Made by a program: the position numbers and the translations under genes. A stretch of 61,490 nt of DNA from an uncultured Eubacteriales bacterium. GTDB taxonomy: Bacteria > Bacillota > Clostridia > Oscillospirales > CAG-272. Under the pieces are notes generated by a model. That model did no database searches. It worked only from the letters and a program-made list of their open reading frames with translations, and was not told the DNA's origin. Positions within the stretch are counted from its first letter, which is position 1. Each line of letters opens with the position of its first letter. The stretch spans positions 1 to 61,490 of the forward strand of contig CAKRZE010000016.1 of NCBI GenBank assembly GCA_934432725.1, read 5' to 3'. Shown here piece after piece: positions 1 through 6,850 of this stretch.

Positions 1-2
1 AA

Positions 3-371
3 GAAGCTGCGCAGGCGGCTCACTGTTTCCGCAAACCGGAGGAGCATCCCCCCCAACGGCACATCGGATATAGCGGACCGTATCCGCTCAGCCGCGATCC
101 GCTGCCGCAGGACGATCCGAGGGAGAAGGCAGCCAACGCATTCGCCGTGCGTATTCTCGCCCCTGCATGCGTGCTGTGGGGCTGCGGTGTGCAGACCCCG
201 GAAGAGATCGCCGCCCTGTGCGGGATCAGCTTAGAAGCAGCAACCTTCCGCGCCGGGCGTCTTGCGCTGCTCCGGCAGCGGAACAAGTTCTTAACGTCTC
301 CCTTGGAGCGCGCCGTGTATGAGCAGTTTCAGCCGTTTATAGCATATCATCGTCAATCGGCGTACCGTTGA
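3..371 (+). CDS. ImmA/IrrE-type metallopeptidase, C-terminal part (5' end outside window)
   Basis: The frame is open from the left edge to TGA at 369-371, giving at least 122 residues with no start, so the gene begins outside the window. The stretch reading KAANAFAVRILAPACVL followed by a helix with GISLEAATFRAGRL matches the C-terminal half of ImmA/IrrE (DUF955-type) zinc peptidases; the HExxH site would lie upstream and cannot be seen. In ICEBs1 and many prophages such peptidases cleave an adjacent XRE repressor. Here the gene converges on an XRE repressor, with a 35-bp overlap of the 3' ends, which fits that partnership. The family call rests only on the C-terminal part. Confidence 0.62.
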   Translation, partial: EAAQAAHCFRKPEEHPPQRHIGYSGPYPLSRDPLPQDDPREKAANAFAVRILAPACVLWGCGVQTPEEIAALCGISLEAATFRAGRLALLRQRNKFLTSPLERAVYEQFQPFIAYHRQSAYR

Positions 372-789
372 AGAGCCGGTTCTTTTCCTCTTCGTTGATA
401 TATTCCTCTGTAAATTCGCCGCCTCTGACGGCTTTTTTGATTTTGTACAGCTTTTCGGTGTACCGCGGGAGCTGTACCAGATCATTCAAGCTGTCAAGGG
501 CTCTTTTTTTTCCGATCTCGTTCAGACGATGGAAGCCTTCAAGCAGCTGTGTGTCCGCCACATCCGGTACGGAAGCAGAAGCCATACTTTTAATATCGGT
601 TCTGCCAAGGAGATAATCTACGGAAACATCAAAATACGCGGCGATTTTCAGTAAGGTATCGCCGTTGGGAATTCTGCCGTTCTTCCATTGTGTCGGCATT
701 GATGTACTCAAACCGAGCTGCTTTGATACAGTGGTAGGGGAAGTATGTGTTTCTTTACATAACCCGGATATCACGTCATAGAATGTCAT
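337..789 (-). CDS. XRE/CI-like repressor 1
   Basis: The 150-residue protein has an N-terminal helix-turn-helix of the XRE/Cro-CI type (about residues 5-60, ending in the typical VSVDYLLGRTD) and a helical tail with LNEIGKKRALDSLNDLV. The ATG at 789 is chosen over a longer frame because GGAGG stands 7 nt upstream. The tail is clearly paralogous to that of the repressor at 902-1279. Three 18-bp inverted repeats (AACTC-8-GAGTT) upstream are the likely autoregulatory operators. It probably acts as a prophage- or ICE-type repressor; its partner is probably the convergent ImmA-like peptidase. The rightward gene expected opposite it is missing. Confidence 0.85.
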   Translation of the reverse strand: MTFYDVISGLCKETHTSPTTVSKQLGLSTSMPTQWKNGRIPNGDTLLKIAAYFDVSVDYLLGRTDIKSMASASVPDVADTQLLEGFHRLNEIGKKRALDSLNDLVQLPRYTEKLYKIKKAVRGGEFTEEYINEEEKNRLFNGTPIDDDML

Positions 790-802
790 AATTATCCTCC
801 AA

Positions 803-897
803 AACTCACAAAAAAGAGTTCTTGCTTTTGTGTAAGCATACAAAACTCATAAAAAAGAGTTATTTGCATTGACAAGCTCTTTTTTGAGAGTTATAAT
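803..897. promoter_or_regulatory. Module 1: three AACTC-N8-GAGTT operators and a rightward promoter
   Basis: Inverted repeats of 18 bp lie at 803-820, 844-861 and 875-892 (the last begins AGCTC), with centres 41 and 31 bp apart. A consensus rightward promoter, TTGACA at 869-874 and TATAAT at 892-897 with a 17-bp spacer, overlaps the third repeat. Triple operators between divergent promoters are typical of phage CI/Cro switches. The promoter now points into the 3' end of the next repressor gene on the opposite strand. Confidence 0.75.
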
Positions 898-901
898 AAT
901 A

Positions 902-1279
902 TCACAGAGACGACTTTTCCGTATACTTCTGAATTTGCATCAAATCATCGACTGTGTCTTGAACTCTTTTTTTGCCTATTTCATTCAATCTCCGGTATGC
1001 TTCCAGCAACTGCATTTCTTCTGCATTCGGTGCGGTAATAATGAGATTGGGTTCCTGCGGGATAGGCGCGTCATCATTACCGAGGAGATAATCCACGGTG
1101 ACGCCGAAAAATGCGGCGATTTTCGGCAAATGTTTTGTATATGATTTTAGTCTTCCCGATTTCCAATCGGTAAACGCATTTGGAGTAATCTTCAAATATG
1201 ATGTCAAATCACTCTGCGTTTTCCCCTGAGCTTCAAGCAGTGTCAATATGCGAGAAATAACTTGGTCATTACTTTTCAT
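902..1279 (-). CDS. XRE/CI-like repressor 2
   Basis: This 125-residue protein has an XRE helix-turn-helix (residues about 7-65, ending FGVTVDYLLGNDD) and a helical tail LNEIGKKRVQDTVDDLM, paralogous to repressor 1. The start at 1279 has GGAG 8 nt upstream. Its operators differ entirely from those of repressor 1 (CACTCAT-ATGAGTG type), so the two should not cross-regulate. The stop codon lies only 4 bp beyond the -10 box of module 1, which shows how tightly the modules are butted together. Confidence 0.85.
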   Translation of the reverse strand: MKSNDQVISRILTLLEAQGKTQSDLTSYLKITPNAFTDWKSGRLKSYTKHLPKIAAFFGVTVDYLLGNDDAPIPQEPNLIITAPNAEEMQLLEAYRRLNEIGKKRVQDTVDDLMQIQKYTEKSSL

Positions 1280-1307
1280 AAAAACTCCTTGACTGATTGT
1301 GAAAATT

Positions 1308-1399
1308 ACTCAATATGAGTGATGCCGGATTGTGCAAAACATAAAATCACTCAAAATGAACAATTTTGCATTGACACCACTCATTATGAGTGATATAAT
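1308..1399. promoter_or_regulatory. Module 2: ACTCA/TGAGT operators and a rightward promoter
   Basis: Operator-like palindromes lie at 1308-1320 and 1378-1392 (CACTCAT-T-ATGAGTG), with a degenerate copy near 1348-1360. The rightward promoter is TTGACA at 1371-1376 and TATAAT at 1394-1399, spacer 17 bp, and the best palindrome sits inside that spacer. Binding there would block the polymerase. About 115 bp downstream only a truncated gene start is left (1514-1552). Confidence 0.75.
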
Positions 1400-1513
1400 A
1401 ACATCACCAAGACAACAGAACCCCGAACAATCGAGGCACAGTATAGTCAGCAAATATATTGTACCGCAGTCGGGGGAAGTTGTCAACAAAATGACCGAAA
1501 GGAGCATAAAAAA

Positions 1514-1552
1514 ATGCTTTACAGTGAAACAAGGATCCGGGTATTATTCTGA
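1514..1552 (+). pseudogene. Truncated copy of the small regulator gene at 2256
   Basis: GGAG precedes an ATG at 1514, and the next 29 bp match the start of the gene at 2256-2284 at 26 positions (both encode MLYSETRIRV). After ten codons the similarity ends and the frame stops at codon 13. This is the remnant of the rightward gene that the module 2 promoter once served. Its end overlaps the 3' end of repressor 3 on the other strand. Confidence 0.7.
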
Positions 1553-1900
1553 AGCCCCCGGCAGTTGCTCAATAATTGACCGTATTGCATCCATCTGTTC
1601 ATCGGTAAGCTTCTTCACGGTCAAATCCCCGTCATGACTGCACAGCGTGACCGTGTTGGGCTGGAACTTTACAGATTGTTCCGGTTCGGCTTCTTTGGGC
1701 TGAGCAGATGAGGCATCATAGCAAAGTAGATTATCAATGGTTGTCTGTAGTACGGAAGCGATTTTTCGAATGGATTCTATGTCGGGTTGACTCTTGTTTG
1801 TCTCCCACATGGCAATGGTTGAACGTGAAACGCCAACCAAATCCGATAATTCTGCCTGACTTATGTTGCTTTTCTGTCTGAGTTCTTTTAAACGGATCAT
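1544..1900 (-). CDS. XRE/CI-like repressor 3
   Basis: The 118-residue protein has a compact XRE helix-turn-helix (residues 3-58; recognition region VSRSTIAMWETNKSQP) and a short C-terminal segment ending in a helix. The start at 1900 follows a GGGGGTG ribosome site. The divergent 67-residue protein at 2039 has a very similar recognition region (VGRTTVAMWETGKALP), as expected of a CI/Cro pair that reads the same three operators. A leftward promoter TTGATT-17-TATAAT (1948-1920) overlaps the nearest operator, which predicts autoregulation. Confidence 0.85.
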   Translation of the reverse strand: MIRLKELRQKSNISQAELSDLVGVSRSTIAMWETNKSQPDIESIRKIASVLQTTIDNLLCYDASSAQPKEAEPEQSVKFQPNTVTLCSHDGDLTVKKLTDEQMDAIRSIIEQLPGASE

Positions 1901-1919
1901 TATAGCACCCCCTGACTGT

Positions 1920-2027
1920 ATTATACTGTCAATTAAATTGACAATCAATATTTTGCCAAAAAAATATTTGTCAATATACTTGACAATCAAGAGATGCTGT
2001 GATATTATTATGTCAAGAAACTTGACA
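1920..2027. promoter_or_regulatory. Module 3: three TGTCAA-N5-TTGACA operators at exact 42-bp steps, with divergent promoters
   Basis: Palindromes of 17 bp lie at 1927-1943, 1969-1985 and 2011-2027; their centres (1935, 1977, 2019) are exactly 42 bp apart, four helical turns, so bound proteins would face the same side of the DNA. The rightward promoter is TTGACA 1980-1985 and TATTAT 2003-2008 (17-bp spacer), its -35 box forming half of the middle operator. The leftward -10 box is at 1920-1925. The third operator lies between the rightward -10 box and the ribosome site. Confidence 0.82.
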
Positions 2028-2038
2028 AGGAGGTAAAA

Positions 2039-2242
2039 ATGAACATCAAATCGCTGAGAATGTCTAAATCGCTGACTCAATCGGAATTGGCGAAAGCCCT
2101 GAGAGTCGGCAGGACAACGGTGGCGATGTGGGAAACCGGAAAAGCGCTCCCGCGTTCCGAACTGCTGCCAAAAATCGCATTAGAATTGAACTGCACAGTA
2201 GATGATCTGCTAAAAGATCAAACACGGGATTTGCAACGATAG
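2039..2242 (+). CDS. Cro-like XRE regulator
   Basis: This 67-residue protein is almost entirely one XRE helix-turn-helix (SLTQSELAKALRVGRTTVAMW, then KIALELNCTVDDLLK). AAGGAGG lies 5 nt before the ATG. It is the first gene of the rightward transcript of module 3, divergent from repressor 3, and probably competes for the same operators as phage Cro does. The gene at 2256 follows 13 bp downstream in the same transcript. It is the only intact Cro-like gene in the four modules. Confidence 0.85.
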   Translation: MNIKSLRMSKSLTQSELAKALRVGRTTVAMWETGKALPRSELLPKIALELNCTVDDLLKDQTRDLQR

Positions 2243-2255
2243 AAAGGAGAACAAC

Positions 2256-2522
2256 ATGCTTTACAGTGAAACGCGAATCCGGGTCATGAAGCTCGGAAAG
2301 AGAAACATCGATGTAATCGAAGAGCTGCGCAGACGCGGCTATAAGGTTGCCCTTGCAGAGTTTTCCCGGTTTTCGACCGGGGTCGATACAACGACCGCAA
2401 AGGCGCAGAGGATCCGGGAGGCAACCGATGAGATTCTTGCGGAATGGGAAACGGGGGCTGTGCCACTCAACAAAGCCAATCAATCTTATTCCGAATCGCC
2501 CGGTCAGGCGCTGTTTGTTTAA
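2256..2522 (+). CDS. Small phage-type regulator, probably DNA-binding
   Basis: An 88-residue protein with AGAAAGGAG upstream, co-directional with the Cro-like gene. Residues about 5-65 (VMKLGKRNIDVIEELRRRGY, then FSRFSTGVDTTTAKAQRIRE) look like a compact helix-turn-helix that resembles small regulators placed after cro in Clostridia prophages. I do not recognise a named family. A homologous start is preserved as a remnant at 1514, so the gene type was once present in at least two modules. Its last 4 bp overlap the end of repressor 4 on the opposite strand. Confidence 0.65.
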   Translation: MLYSETRIRVMKLGKRNIDVIEELRRRGYKVALAEFSRFSTGVDTTTAKAQRIREATDEILAEWETGAVPLNKANQSYSESPGQALFV

Positions 2523-2884
2523 GCTTCGGTCCGGTACTTATCCGACGACAGCAGCCCGTCGATGTACGCTTCCGCCTTCACCTTATCAACGGCATCAAGC
2601 TTTTTGTATTTGCACACAGCTTCCGAAATTGCAGCCGAGCAATCACGCGGAGCGCTCTTCGGATCGGTCGGATCATCTGTTCTTCCGAAAAGATAATCGA
2701 TCGAAACATTGAAGTAATTTGCAATTTTTTCAGCCGTATAGGAATCCGGCATCGTGTTATAGCCTTCCCTGCAGCGCTTTTTCCAATAGGCAGTGCTGCC
2801 GCGGCTGATTCCGATTTCCATGCTCGCGCGCGTCGGGTTGACACCCCGATCATCACAAAGCTTTTTGAAAATATCGTAAAACAT
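2519..2884 (-). CDS. XRE/CI-like repressor 4
   Basis: The 121-residue protein has an XRE helix-turn-helix (NPTRASMEIGISRGSTAYWK, then KIANYFNVSIDYLFGRTDD) and a helical tail with the same layout as repressors 1 and 2. GGGGG lies 5 nt before the ATG. It has its own operator type (CGAATATTTG). The rightward gene opposite is reduced to eight codons. Confidence 0.83.
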   Translation of the reverse strand: MFYDIFKKLCDDRGVNPTRASMEIGISRGSTAYWKKRCREGYNTMPDSYTAEKIANYFNVSIDYLFGRTDDPTDPKSAPRDCSAAISEAVCKYKKLDAVDKVKAEAYIDGLLSSDKYRTEA

Positions 2885-2905
2885 ATTGAACCCCCGATAA
2901 TAATC

Positions 2906-2978
2906 CGAATATTTGTTTAAATTCCGTTGACAGCTTCAAATATTCGCCATACCGTGCAGATGCAGGAACGAATATCTG
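2906..2978. promoter_or_regulatory. Module 4: three CRAATATTYG operator-like sites
   Basis: Near-palindromic 10-mers lie at 2906-2915 (CGAATATTTG), 2937-2946 (its inverted form) and 2969-2978 (CGAATATCTG), spaced 31-32 bp. TTGACA at 2927-2932 could be a rightward -35 box, but the -10 region is weak. The arrangement repeats the three-operator plan of modules 1-3 with a fourth sequence. Confidence 0.62.
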
Positions 2979-2991
2979 AAAGGATCATTTT

Positions 2992-3018
2992 ATGAAAAAC
3001 ACCGGAAAGAGAGAATAA
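2992..3018 (+). pseudogene. Eight-codon remnant of the module 4 rightward gene
   Basis: AAAGGA precedes an ATG at 2992 that reads MKNTGKRE and then stops. The position matches a Cro-type gene start in the other modules. I read it as the stub of a deleted rightward gene; a leader peptide is the alternative. Nothing convincing follows up to 3260. Confidence 0.4.
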
Positions 3019-3260
3019 TGCACCGATGTTTATGAGGAACCCGTCATAACCGTGCCGGAGCATGCGACTGTGAGGGTATAATCCGGTCCCGACGACCGAG
3101 GAAAGGGAGCGGCGCATGCAGCTGATTGCCGATGCGGCGTCGGCATTCCACGATGACTGATTTCCGGCAGGAAAAGGATATCGGAAAAACAGAAGCAGCG
3201 AGGGCGCCGCAAAGCGTCAAGCGGAGCTGTATCCCTCTAAAAAACGGAAACCGGACGGAC

Positions 3261-3284
3261 AAAAGCCTCCCGGGCTCTTTTTTT
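3261..3284. terminator. Possible short terminator
   Basis: AGCC (3264-3267) pairs with GGCT (3273-3276) and is followed by seven T. The stem is short. It separates the repressor array from the mnmM gene and may work in both directions. Confidence 0.4.
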
Positions 3285-3331
3285 ATGCAAAAGCCCCGTT
3301 CCGCGCGGCACGCGGGTCGGAGCCCCGGGCG

Positions 3332-3886
3332 TCATGCCTTCTTTTCAACAAGGAAGAAAAACGGAGAGGACGGGGAATTGATGATGCGGAACATGGAGCA
3401 GCAGAGCTTGAACCGGCTGTAGCCGGAAAGCATCTCCCGCAGCATTTCCCCCTCCAGCGTACCCTCGGCATGCCCGGGATACACCGCAATCAGAAGTGCG
3501 CCGTCCCGGTCAAGAAGCTCGATGCCCGCCTCCACTGCCGCTTTTGTGGAGGGACGCAGCGTTGTGACCGATTTGTCCCCTCCCGGCAGATAGCCGAGGT
3601 TGAACATACCGGCGCAGATCGGCTCCCTGACATACTGTGCGACATTCGCGTGGGAATCGTGGATCAGCGTATAGTTGCGGGGACACCCGGAGCCGGCAAG
3701 AAGCTGCTCTGTGGAGCGCAGTGCCTGCTCCTGAATATCAAACGCATAGACCTTCCCCTCTTCGCCGACCGCCTCCGAAAGCCAGAGCGTATCATGCCCG
3801 TTGCCCATCGTGAAATCCACGGCAGCGCCGCCCTTTTTGATATGGGGCGTGAGGAAGGATTTTTCAAGCGTCAGAAGATCAATCAT
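3332..3886 (-). CDS. mnmM: tRNA U34 methyltransferase MnmM (YtqB family)
   Basis: A 184-residue class I SAM-dependent methyltransferase. The SAM-binding motif is VDFTMGNGHDT (residues 23-33), followed by VYAFDIQ for the second strand and FNLGYLPGGDK further on; the C-terminal half has YPGHAEG. These are hallmarks of the rRNA methylase-like/YtqB family, whose B. subtilis member methylates 5-aminomethyl-2-thiouridine at tRNA wobble positions. The length is normal. The start at 3886 lacks a close ribosome site: AAAGGA lies 32 nt away, separated by a 7-bp hairpin that would bring it to 14 nt. pgsA lies upstream on the same strand, probably in one transcript. Confidence 0.82.
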   Translation of the reverse strand: MIDLLTLEKSFLTPHIKKGGAAVDFTMGNGHDTLWLSEAVGEEGKVYAFDIQEQALRSTEQLLAGSGCPRNYTLIHDSHANVAQYVREPICAGMFNLGYLPGGDKSVTTLRPSTKAAVEAGIELLDRDGALLIAVYPGHAEGTLEGEMLREMLSGYSRFKLCCSMFRIINSPSSPFFFLVEKKA

Positions 3887-3924
3887 ACCGTGATCAGACG
3901 CTCCCGGCTTCGGGAGCTTCCTTT
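3887..3924 (-). promoter_or_regulatory. Split ribosome-binding site of mnmM (SD, hairpin, start)
   Basis: On the minus strand AAAGGA (3924-3919) is followed after 1 nt by GCTCCCG, loop AAGC, CGGGAGC (3917-3900), then 13 nt to the ATG. The linear spacing of 32 nt is too long for initiation; folding shortens it to 14 nt. The same arrangement occurs before five other genes of this window. Confidence 0.6.
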
Positions 3925-3959
3925 CTTTTGAAATCGGAACGCCGTCCGGATCCCTGTTC

Positions 3960-4589
3960 TTACTTTTCCGGGCGGATATACTGCCAGTACGCGCGGAAAT
4001 ACTGCACGCCGGACGCGACCGTCATCACGGTCATAAAGGCAGCCGTCACATAGCTCAGAAGCATGCCGGAGTTCCAGAACTGATGAATCAGCACAGGCTC
4101 CAGAAGGATCGTCAGAATGCAGACCATCTGCGACACAGTCTTGACCTTGCCCATCCAGTTCGCAGCGACAACAATATTCGCTTTTCCGCTGACAATCATC
4201 CGCAGCGAGGTAACGCCCAATTCGCGCAGGAACACGATGAAAACGACCCATACCATGACGTTGACAAACACCGTATCCGCGCGGAACCGGACCAGCATCG
4301 AAAGCAGCACGCCGATGACCAGCATTTTATCCGCGACCGGGTCCAGAAATTTTCCGAAATCGGTCACAAGGCGGAAGCGCCGCGCGATCATGCCGTCCAG
4401 CGTGTCGGTCAGGGCGGTCAGAATAAACACCGCAGCCGCAATGATGCGGGACCACGTCTCCGGAAGCCCGGTAAACAGCACAAAAAACATGCAGACCGGA
4501 ACCAGAAGGATGCGCGTCACCGTCAGCTTATTCGGAAGGTTCAGCCCCGGCTTTGCGGCGGGAGAACCCCGGTTTTCTTGTTGATTCAT
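3960..4589 (-). CDS. pgsA: CDP-diacylglycerol--glycerol-3-phosphate 3-phosphatidyltransferase
   Basis: A multi-pass membrane enzyme making phosphatidylglycerophosphate, the committed step towards phosphatidylglycerol. The CDP-alcohol phosphatidyltransferase signature DG-x2-AR-x8-G-x3-D-x3-D is complete (DTLDGMIARRF, then FGKFLDPVADK). The N-terminal NLPNKLTVTRI is also typical, and several hydrophobic helices follow. In-frame ATGs at 4601, 4595 and 4589 are possible; 4589 gives the same 14-nt folded spacing to AAAGGA as in mnmM and rimO, so it is used here (209 residues). rimO is 240 bp upstream on the same strand. Confidence 0.93.
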   Translation of the reverse strand: MNQQENRGSPAAKPGLNLPNKLTVTRILLVPVCMFFVLFTGLPETWSRIIAAAVFILTALTDTLDGMIARRFRLVTDFGKFLDPVADKMLVIGVLLSMLVRFRADTVFVNVMVWVVFIVFLRELGVTSLRMIVSGKANIVVAANWMGKVKTVSQMVCILTILLEPVLIHQFWNSGMLLSYVTAAFMTVMTVASGVQYFRAYWQYIRPEK

Positions 4590-4629
4590 GTTCATGACCA
4601 TAGCCTTCGCATCGGCAAAGGCTTCCTTT
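4590..4629 (-). promoter_or_regulatory. Split ribosome-binding site of pgsA
   Basis: AAAGGA (4629-4624), 1 nt, then an 8-bp stem GCCTTTGC/GCGAAGGC with loop CGAT (4622-4603), then 13 nt to the ATG at 4589. The stem is a coloured version of the one before rimO: three pairs differ yet pairing is kept (one U-G). Confidence 0.65.
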
Positions 4630-4831
4630 CTTGCGAATTGAGCCGCTTATGCAGCGGAAACCGCGGAAAACCAAGCCATCCCCCTCATAAAGCGGAGGCT
4701 TCCCCGGCAGGCTGCGCGTCTGCCTCCTTACAGAGGCGGAGCGTTTTCCGGCAGCCCCTGCGGCGTCCCCGGGTTCCGCGGGTCGGCTTGGTGCGCTCCG
4801 GAACGCCGGAGCTGCGGAGTGTTCCTTCCGC

Positions 4832-6178
4832 TCAGTCCTTCCGGTCCCGGAATTTTGCAACGCCGATCAGATCGTAATCCAAAGCGTCCGTAATCCGGAC
4901 CGTGACAAATTCGCCCTCCCCGATCCGGCGGGACGAGGTAAAATACACCTTTCCGTCGATATCGGGGGAATCCGCATAGGAGCGCCCGTAAAACCGCTCC
5001 GCCACCGGGTCATAGCCCTCGCACAGAACGGTCAGCTCCGTATGCAGCTTTGCTTCGTTCAGCTGTCGGTGAATGTCCTCCTGAAGCTGCATCAGCATGT
5101 CATACCGGTCCTGCTTGACCTGCTCATCGATCTGATCCGGCATATCGTATGCCGGCGTTCCCTCCTCACGGGAGTAGGGGAATGCACCGAAGCGGTCAAA
5201 CCGCTCTTCCTTGACGAACTCGCACAGCTCCTCGAAATCCTGCTCCGTCTCCCCCGGGAAGCCGACGATTGCCGTCGTCCGGATGGCAATGCCCAGGACC
5301 TCGCGCCGCAGCTTTGCAATGACGTCCCTTACCAGCTTTCCGGAGCCGTGGCGGTTCATGCGCCTCAGAACGCTTTCGCTGATGTGCTGCACCGGCAGAT
5401 CGATGTATTTCAGCACGCGCGGGTTGTCCCGGAGCTGTGCAATCAGCTCATCCGTAATCTTGTCCGGATAGCAGTACAGAATGCGGAACCACGGAATTGA
5501 GGTCTCGTCAGTGAGCTTCTGCAGCAGCGCCGCAAGCCGGTATTCGCCGTAAAGGTCAATGCCGTAGCGGGAGGTGTCCTGTGCGACCACGACCAGCTCC
5601 CGGACGCCAAGCTCCTCCAGTCCCTTTGCCTCCGCCACGATATCCTCCATCGGGCGGGAGCGGAATTTTCCGCGGATGGCGGGAATCGCACAGTAGGTGC
5701 AGCGGTTGTCGCAGCCCTCCGCGATCTTGATGTATGCCATATAGTCCGGCGTTGTAAGGATCCGGTCGCCGCCCAGCCGGAGGCATTCGTTCGGCTGAAG
5801 AGATTCATACCGGATGCCCTCCGCAACGGACTCCACCGCCTTGACGATGTCGTGAATGCTGCCGGTTCCGACAACGGCGTCCACCTCTAGCAGCTCCTTT
5901 TTGATCTCCTCCGGATAACGCTGTGCCATGCAGCCGGTCACAATGATGCCCTTCAGACTGCGGTGCTCCTTCAGCCACGCAACATCCAGAATATTATCGA
6001 TGGATTCCTGCTTGGCGCTCTCAATAAACGCACAGGTGTTCACAATAATGATGTCCGCTTCAATCTCCTCTCCGGTGATCTCATAGCCCGCCTCCATCAG
6101 TTCGTGCAGCATAACCTCGGTGTCAACCTGATTTTTCGGACACCCGAGAGATACAAAGCCGATCTTCGGTTTTTTCAT
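4832..6178 (-). CDS. rimO: Ribosomal protein S12 methylthiotransferase RimO
   Basis: A 448-residue radical-SAM methylthiotransferase that methylthiolates the conserved aspartate of ribosomal protein S12. The N-terminal UPF0004 domain begins KIGFVSLGCPKNQVD, which separates RimO from MiaB. The radical-SAM motif is CDNRCTYCAIP, and a C-terminal TRAM domain ends the protein. The start at 6178 (MKKPKIGF) is set by family length, although the frame is open further upstream. The leader holds a hairpin between AAAGGA and the start. It heads the rimO-pgsA-mnmM transcript. Confidence 0.95.
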   Translation of the reverse strand: MKKPKIGFVSLGCPKNQVDTEVMLHELMEAGYEITGEEIEADIIIVNTCAFIESAKQESIDNILDVAWLKEHRSLKGIIVTGCMAQRYPEEIKKELLEVDAVVGTGSIHDIVKAVESVAEGIRYESLQPNECLRLGGDRILTTPDYMAYIKIAEGCDNRCTYCAIPAIRGKFRSRPMEDIVAEAKGLEELGVRELVVVAQDTSRYGIDLYGEYRLAALLQKLTDETSIPWFRILYCYPDKITDELIAQLRDNPRVLKYIDLPVQHISESVLRRMNRHGSGKLVRDVIAKLRREVLGIAIRTTAIVGFPGETEQDFEELCEFVKEERFDRFGAFPYSREEGTPAYDMPDQIDEQVKQDRYDMLMQLQEDIHRQLNEAKLHTELTVLCEGYDPVAERFYGRSYADSPDIDGKVYFTSSRRIGEGEFVTVRITDALDYDLIGVAKFRDRKD

Positions 6179-6218
6179 ATCTATAACCATGGCTTTTGCA
6201 TCAGCAAAAGCTTCCTTT
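6179..6218 (-). promoter_or_regulatory. Split ribosome-binding site of rimO
   Basis: AAAGGA (6218-6213), 1 nt, then a perfect 8-bp stem GCTTTTGC/GCAAAAGC with loop TGAT (6211-6192), then 13 nt to the ATG. Folded spacing is 14 nt, as for mnmM and pgsA. An ATG at 6190 directly after the stem is in frame but would be only 2 nt from the folded site. Confidence 0.65.
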
Positions 6219-6720
6219 CTTCGGAATTGCAGCCGACCGGCGCTCCTTTTCGCGCAGCGGGACACCGGAAACCGAATCAAAAGATTCATCTCCCGTCCCA
6301 AAGCCGCGCCTTTGCGGTAAGGCGGCTTCCGTTCCCCATGTGAAGGCTCCCGTCCCCACATCCCCGGAACACAGCGCCCCGAAGCGGCAAATCCATCCGC
6401 CCTCCCGGCGCAAACGCCGCACAGAGAGTCCCCCGTCCCGTTCTCCGCACAAGGTGCAGGTCCCCCGCCTTGCCGCTCTGCCGGAAAGGACGGCACCCCG
6501 AAAGCCGGAAGCTGCCCGCTCCCTCCGTCGGCGCATGCCGGCGCAAATCACCGCGCTCCGCCGCTCCGCCGAAAAGCGCATGAAGGCAGGAAGCCGCCTG
6601 CGCGGGAGGAAAAAACCGCCGCGTCCAAAAACCGCCGTACAGCCCGGATATGCCGTCCCATGCAGGGAGTTCTTCCGCATTTTGCCGGAAATCTGTGATA
6701 TTCCGGCATTGTCCCGTATA
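6219..6720 (-). other. Long untranslated leader of rimO
   Basis: About 500 nt of GC-rich sequence lie between the predicted transcript start (just left of 6721) and the rimO ribosome site. No convincing gene is seen on either strand; open frames here look like composition effects. I could not recognise a T-box or known riboswitch. Confidence 0.4.
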
Positions 6721-6749
6721 ATTATATAGCAGCCCGGAACGCTTGTCAA
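6721..6749 (-). promoter_or_regulatory. Promoter of the rimO-pgsA-mnmM group
   Basis: Minus-strand TTGACA (6749-6744), 17-bp spacer, TATAAT (6726-6721): a perfect housekeeping promoter, divergent from the ATPase gene. Confidence 0.85.
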
Positions 6750-6850
6750 GTCGGTGCATCAAATGTTTACGTTTCGGCAGAGGCTTGTCCGCGCGAATCG
6801 GAACGCGGCGCCCTTGGGAATCCGGCAAAGAAGAAAGGACAGTCAGACTT

